Program-made: the position numbers and the translations under genes
Assembly: GCA_964558915.1 (NCBI GenBank)
Contig: CAZLFV010000017.1
Location: 1 to 36,445 of the forward strand
Source of the DNA: CAZKEW01 sp964558915
GTDB lineage: Bacteria; Acidobacteriota; Aminicenantia; Aminicenantales; UBA8522
Length of the DNA: 36,445 nt
Direction: 5' to 3'
Notes under the pieces: generated by a model
What the model was told of the DNA's origin: nothing
Database searches by the model: none
The model's input: only the letters and a program-made list of their open reading frames with translations
In this document: positions 32,597 through 36,445 of the stretch, in pieces
How positions within the stretch are numbered: the stretch's first letter is position 1
How the letters are laid out: each line of letters begins with the position of its first letter

Positions 32597-33724
32597 ATGA
32601 GCAAAAGAACTCCTTGTCAAATTGGAAAGCAAAGAAAGCGTGCTTTGAGGCGGGGATTCACCCTCATTGAGGTGATGGTGGGAGGATCGGTAATGCTTGT
32701 TGTCGTTGTGGCCGCACTAGCCCTTTATATGACGAGCAATAAGCTGGCTGTGGACCAGAACATGTATGCTGAGCTCCAGCATGATGTCCGCTCCGCCATG
32801 TATTTCATCACGAGGGACCTCCGGATGGCTGGAGTCGGGCTGCCGGTTGAATTTTCCGGATATTATTTCGAAGGAACGGACAACGAAAATCAGGGCGCCG
32901 GAGCTGCAGTGAATCCAGACCGGATACGCTTCTTGGGGAATATTGAAGATCCGCTCTCCTTCCGTATCCAGAATTATAATGGCTCTTCGATCAATTTGTC
33001 AGTAGATGATTTCAGCTTCGAACAGCATCCCTATTCCGATGAATATTATGACAACAAGATGGTCCTTATCTTGCCCAATCCCAGCTCTGGCTGTAATTCG
33101 GGCCAAGTAAGACAGCTCACCCATATAACCCATTCTGAGTATGGAACAAATGAAAAACTCAATTGTTCTCCCGGCTTGGCCCCGGGAATCGATCCTCCCG
33201 GAGGCCTGTCTGGTACATGTGGAAGCTCCAACGATTACGACGGCGGGTTGGTAACGTTTATCAACGTCACAGAGTATTGGCTGGACGTAACGGGCAATTA
33301 CCCCGGGCTAACCCCGGGACTCAACGGTTACATTGGGAACGGGCAGGGGTCGATTCTCTACATGACGATGAACGCGGTGCACTACCCGCTCGCGCAAAAT
33401 GTCGAAAACCTGCAATTCGAATATAACGGAGACCTGGATGATAACGGGCAGTTGGACGGGTTTGTGCCCTGGCAGGACACCTGGACTCTCGACCAAGTCA
33501 GCAGTATTCGGCAGGTCAGGATTCTAGTCCTCGGAAGTACGCCCCGGCCGTTCGTCAGTGTGTCTGGGACGGCTCCGGGCAACAACTATCTGTATCAAAG
33601 GCCCGTCATTTCCAATGACCCGAACGGCCTGGGCCAGCCCGACCGGCACAAGAGATTTCTCCTTGAATCCACCTCCAACGTTAGAAACATGTCCTTGAAT
33701 GTCTATAACACGGGCACACGCTAG
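32597..33724 (+). CDS. pilW: Minor pilin PilW-like
   Basis: This 375-residue prepilin has an arginine/lysine-rich leader with cleavage after G20 (RRG/FTLIEV) and E25 at mature position 5. The segment ELQHDVRSAMYFITRDLRMAGVG after the hydrophobic helix is typical of PilW proteins. The large C-terminal domain contains an aspartate-rich loop GDLDDNGQLDG near residue 280. It starts 17 bases after pilV, and its stop touches the next gene. It is expected to be part of the pilus-tip complex with PilV, PilX and PilY1. Confidence 0.87.
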   Translation: MSKRTPCQIGKQRKRALRRGFTLIEVMVGGSVMLVVVVAALALYMTSNKLAVDQNMYAELQHDVRSAMYFITRDLRMAGVGLPVEFSGYYFEGTDNENQGAGAAVNPDRIRFLGNIEDPLSFRIQNYNGSSINLSVDDFSFEQHPYSDEYYDNKMVLILPNPSSGCNSGQVRQLTHITHSEYGTNEKLNCSPGLAPGIDPPGGLSGTCGSSNDYDGGLVTFINVTEYWLDVTGNYPGLTPGLNGYIGNGQGSILYMTMNAVHYPLAQNVENLQFEYNGDLDDNGQLDGFVPWQDTWTLDQVSSIRQVRILVLGSTPRPFVSVSGTAPGNNYLYQRPVISNDPNGLGQPDRHKRFLLESTSNVRNMSLNVYNTGTR

Positions 33725-33735
33725 TGAGGGCGAAA

Positions 33736-34323
33736 ATGAAGCAAGACAAAAAGCGAAATGACCGAGGTACGGGTTTGATTGTTCTTGTTATCGTGACCGC
33801 CTTTTTGCTGGCCGTGGGCATACTCGTCCTTTATGTGACAGGAACTGGTCCGCAGGTCGCCGGGAATCTTCGGCTTCAGGAGCAAGCGTTTAACGCTGCT
33901 GAAGCCGGGTTCGACAATGCCTGGAGCGCGCTGGAAAGCTACTTTATCGCTTCCGGATGGGAGAATTTTGATGGACACTATGTCACCCAGCCGACCGGCA
34001 TCGACCTCCCTGCCGATGTTAACTATTTCCGAAAGAAGACAGACCAGGAACTCCTGACCATGCTTGATCAAGACGGGGACGGCAATGCCGACGATCCCAA
34101 TGTCGTATTCTACAGAATCCCCTATGTCCTCAATCCGAGCGGAGGATTGGACCCCCGATATACCTATACGGCTTTTCTGATCGATGATGAAGCCGGCGGA
34201 GGCACGCCCGACGCCTATGACACCCTCCTCATTTGTATCGGGACTGTCCAGATCCAGGGGCGGATCATCGCGACCTCAAGGCTTGAAATCGGGTTGGCGA
34301 CGCAATTGCCCGGGGGGCCATAA
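33736..34323 (+). CDS. pilX: Minor pilin-associated protein PilX-like
   Basis: This 195-residue protein has a basic start, a GTGLIVLVIVTAFLLAVG hydrophobic segment lacking the pilin Glu5, and the block QEQAFNAAEAGFDNAW characteristic of PilX N-termini. A DQDGDGNADD loop at 111-120 resembles a calcium site. The ATG at 33736 has GAGGG at good spacing; a GTG at 33724, overlapping the pilW stop, is an alternative. Its place between pilW and the PilY1-like gene supports the call. Confidence 0.83.
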   Translation: MKQDKKRNDRGTGLIVLVIVTAFLLAVGILVLYVTGTGPQVAGNLRLQEQAFNAAEAGFDNAWSALESYFIASGWENFDGHYVTQPTGIDLPADVNYFRKKTDQELLTMLDQDGDGNADDPNVVFYRIPYVLNPSGGLDPRYTYTAFLIDDEAGGGTPDAYDTLLICIGTVQIQGRIIATSRLEIGLATQLPGGP

Positions 34324-34365
34324 ATAAAACAAAAGAATAAAGGAAAAGGAAGAGGAGAAGGAAAA

Positions 34366-36445
34366 ATGAATAGACTCAGAAAAGCGGCGGGGCTATTTTT
34401 TCCGATCCTGGTTATCGGCGCTTTTTTTGCCCTGAAATTCTGGGCCCAGCAGGGCTGCACCGAATATTCCCTGGGCTTCAGGGAAACGTTCGATACGACG
34501 ACCTATAAGGATACTTCCCAGGGCCCTGACGGAATGCCTATATGCTCGGTAGACAAGTGGGGGCAGGGATATATTATCCTCAATAAAAGCGGCGAAGAAT
34601 TCGCCATCAGTAATCCCAATTACATCCCCATTTGGATCAACACGGTCACAGCCAATGACTTCGACCTGGACGGCTGGCCGGACCTGGTCGGCTCGAGCTC
34701 CAGTTACAACAACGTCCTTGCCTTTGTCAAAAACATGGGCGCAGCCGGTCAGATCGGGACGTTCACCATCACCCAATGGATCGCCGGCACGGGCTCCGGT
34801 GGCATTCCAACTGGAGGGTACAGCGGGCAGCCCGTCGACACGAGCGGACACTGCGGCCTGACTTCTGGCGATTATGATGATGACGGCGATTACGACTTCC
34901 TATTTATCGTATCCCAGGATAATCCTCCCAATTATACGATCAAGAGAATTTGGCTTTATCGAAACAATATAAAAGAGACGGGGACTCTCTCCTTCACCCA
35001 GATCGACAGAACAAGCGACTGGAGTGCGACCATAAAGGGAATCGCCTGGTCCGCAACCATGATGCAGTCAGTTGACTTGAATAAAGATGGCGCCCTGGAT
35101 ATTCTTGTGGGGAATAGAGCCGGGGAAGTCATCAGGCTTAACAATAACCAGGCCAAAAGAGTCCTTACTCAAAACAACAAATTCACCTTGAGCGTCCTCC
35201 TGACAAGCGCTCGGACCGGCTGGGGACCCAAGGGCGTTAGCACCATTTCCGTCGGTGATTTTGATAAGGACAATGACCTGGACATGATTTTGGGAAGTGT
35301 GAGTTATCCGGAGTTGCAGTACTGGAAGAATGATGGGACGGGCAATTTTGGCACGACGCCGTCCAAGACTTATACGGACCCCACGAAAAACATCCATAAC
35401 GCCTTTTTTGATGGGGCGGCCACTTGTTCTATTGCTTATGATTTTAACAGAGATGGATGGATAGACCTAATCGTCGGCACGGACGACTGGAACTATGACA
35501 CCGACAGCATCCCGGATAGCTATGACGGAACAGGCATCGGCGGGCAGTGTTATTATTTTAAGAATAACGGCCAGGGAGACTTTATCCAGAAGCTGCTCTT
35601 TGACGGCCAGCTGGCGTCTCCGACGGTCTGGGACTTTGACCTGGGAGTGAATTGGGACTATAACAATGACGGGCTCATGGATTTCCTGATCGCTGACGGA
35701 AACCATTCCGAAAAATACTATCTGTTTACAAACGCCGTAGCCGATGTCTATGCCCTCTATGGGCTGGCTCAGTCCACCAACATTACTCCATCCCTTAATC
35801 CGAATCTCTTTGCCATCACTCGCGTGAAGATCATCAATTTGCAGCAGAGTGTCATCGGGGGATCCAGCACAGGGCTGGAAGTAACGTATTATATTTCCAA
35901 CAATGACGGGAAAGACTGGGAATTTTATGCCAAGTTTTCTGCCGACGAGATCAGAACCTACGCCGAACTGCCCTGGCACACTTTCATAAACTATGGCAGC
36001 AAACTCAAATGGAAAGCCGAGTTAAGAGCTTCCGACGACAACATTGCGGAGTTTCCCAATTCTTCCTACGAAACTCCCCGAATCGACAACATTGAGTTCG
36101 ATATTATCTATGTGGACAGAAGAGAATATTCTCGGACATCCGTGGCGGCGACAGTCGTGGACGATAGCGGCCAAAGGATCGAGCTCATCATCGGCGGAAC
36201 ATTTTATTACCCGGGCTGGCAGGGTCACCTTATCGCCTACGACGTTACCGCCATGACCCCGGTCAACTCAACCTACTCCGAGCTCAGGACAGTGAGCCGG
36301 TCCAACCTCTCTTCTCCGACTGGAAGAGAGATCGTGGCGCCCGGCGTTACTCTTCGTTGGGATGCAGGAAGCCTGCTCAATAGCCGTTTGCCTGAAAGCC
36401 GGGTCATCTATACGGCTATTCCTGATACCGGAGGCACGCTCAACC
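34366..36445 (+). CDS. pilY1: PilY1-like protein with FG-GAP/VCBS repeats (3' end outside the window)
   Basis: An open frame runs from the ATG at 34366 through the window edge, giving 693 residues so far. It has a signal peptide (about 1-28) and then FG-GAP/VCBS-type repeats with DxDxDG-like loops: NDFDLDGWPDLVG, GDYDDDGDYDFLF, VDLNKDGALDILVG, GDFDKDNDLDMILG, YDFNRDGWIDLIVG and WDYNNDGLMDFLIA. The last part contains LRWDAGSLLNSRLPESRVIYTA, a motif shared with PilY1 proteins. It is expected to be a secreted pilus-tip adhesin or assembly factor, probably calcium-dependent. A GGAAAAGGAAGAGGAGAAGG ribosome-binding region precedes the ATG. The C-terminal domain is not visible. Confidence 0.85.
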   Translation, partial: MNRLRKAAGLFFPILVIGAFFALKFWAQQGCTEYSLGFRETFDTTTYKDTSQGPDGMPICSVDKWGQGYIILNKSGEEFAISNPNYIPIWINTVTANDFDLDGWPDLVGSSSSYNNVLAFVKNMGAAGQIGTFTITQWIAGTGSGGIPTGGYSGQPVDTSGHCGLTSGDYDDDGDYDFLFIVSQDNPPNYTIKRIWLYRNNIKETGTLSFTQIDRTSDWSATIKGIAWSATMMQSVDLNKDGALDILVGNRAGEVIRLNNNQAKRVLTQNNKFTLSVLLTSARTGWGPKGVSTISVGDFDKDNDLDMILGSVSYPELQYWKNDGTGNFGTTPSKTYTDPTKNIHNAFFDGAATCSIAYDFNRDGWIDLIVGTDDWNYDTDSIPDSYDGTGIGGQCYYFKNNGQGDFIQKLLFDGQLASPTVWDFDLGVNWDYNNDGLMDFLIADGNHSEKYYLFTNAVADVYALYGLAQSTNITPSLNPNLFAITRVKIINLQQSVIGGSSTGLEVTYYISNNDGKDWEFYAKFSADEIRTYAELPWHTFINYGSKLKWKAELRASDDNIAEFPNSSYETPRIDNIEFDIIYVDRREYSRTSVAATVVDDSGQRIELIIGGTFYYPGWQGHLIAYDVTAMTPVNSTYSELRTVSRSNLSSPTGREIVAPGVTLRWDAGSLLNSRLPESRVIYTAIPDTGGTLN

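Overview
The window is a 36.4 kb piece of a Gram-negative bacterial chromosome. It carries signal peptides, a lipoprotein, outer-membrane barrel proteins and a minor-pilin operon. The gene mix suggests a fermentative, sugar-using member of the Acidobacteriota, perhaps the Aminicenantia (OP8) lineage: cytoplasmic alpha-L-rhamnosidase with rhamnose isomerase and kinase, an ADP-forming acyl-CoA synthetase, several alkaline-phosphatase-superfamily enzymes, a DUF3996-like barrel and large propeller/barrel proteins. That placement is inference from gene content. No rRNA, tRNA, CRISPR array, transposase or phage gene was seen.

Layout. (1) 56-3014: secreted M23 endopeptidase, convergent with a secreted S9 peptidase. 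(2) 3166-4770: an independent phosphoglycerate mutase whose sequence is circularly permuted. The canonical C-terminal part comes first and the canonical N-terminal part second, with nearly all catalytic residues kept and spaced as in the normal enzyme. (3) 4844-8334: four overlapping or abutting genes forming two ABC ATPase/ABC-2 permease pairs. (4) 8331-10707: a lipoprotein, a small outer-membrane barrel protein and a nitroreductase. (5) 10708-14186: a long leader region with a good sigma-54-type promoter match, then a 1019-residue envelope protein joining an HExxH peptidase domain, a TolB-like propeller and a probable barrel. (6) 21789-14164 (minus): a tight six-gene operon encoding three different alkaline-phosphatase-superfamily phosphodiesterases (predicted cytosolic, membrane-anchored and Tat-exported), a 63-residue small protein, a membrane protein resembling the Oxa1/EMC3/DUF106 group with an inserted extracytoplasmic domain, and an aminotransferase. 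(7) 29707-22035 (minus): the rhamnose operon rhaB-rhaA-GH78 rhamnosidase-ADP-forming acyl-CoA synthetase. (8) 29775-31133: a YprB-like DEDDh exonuclease-fold protein. (9) 31568 to the window end: a minor-pilin operon (FimT/GspH-like, PilV, PilW, PilX) and a PilY1-like protein cut by the window edge.

Two copies of a non-coding element with inverted-repeat ends lie at 9422-9538 and 21843-22040. Each sits just upstream of the -35 box of a minus-strand gene. Several promoters fit TTGACA-N16/17-TATAAT well and help fix start codons, most usefully for the permuted mutase.

The strongest candidates for something undescribed are the circularly permuted phosphoglycerate mutase and the six-gene phosphodiesterase/membrane-protein operon.
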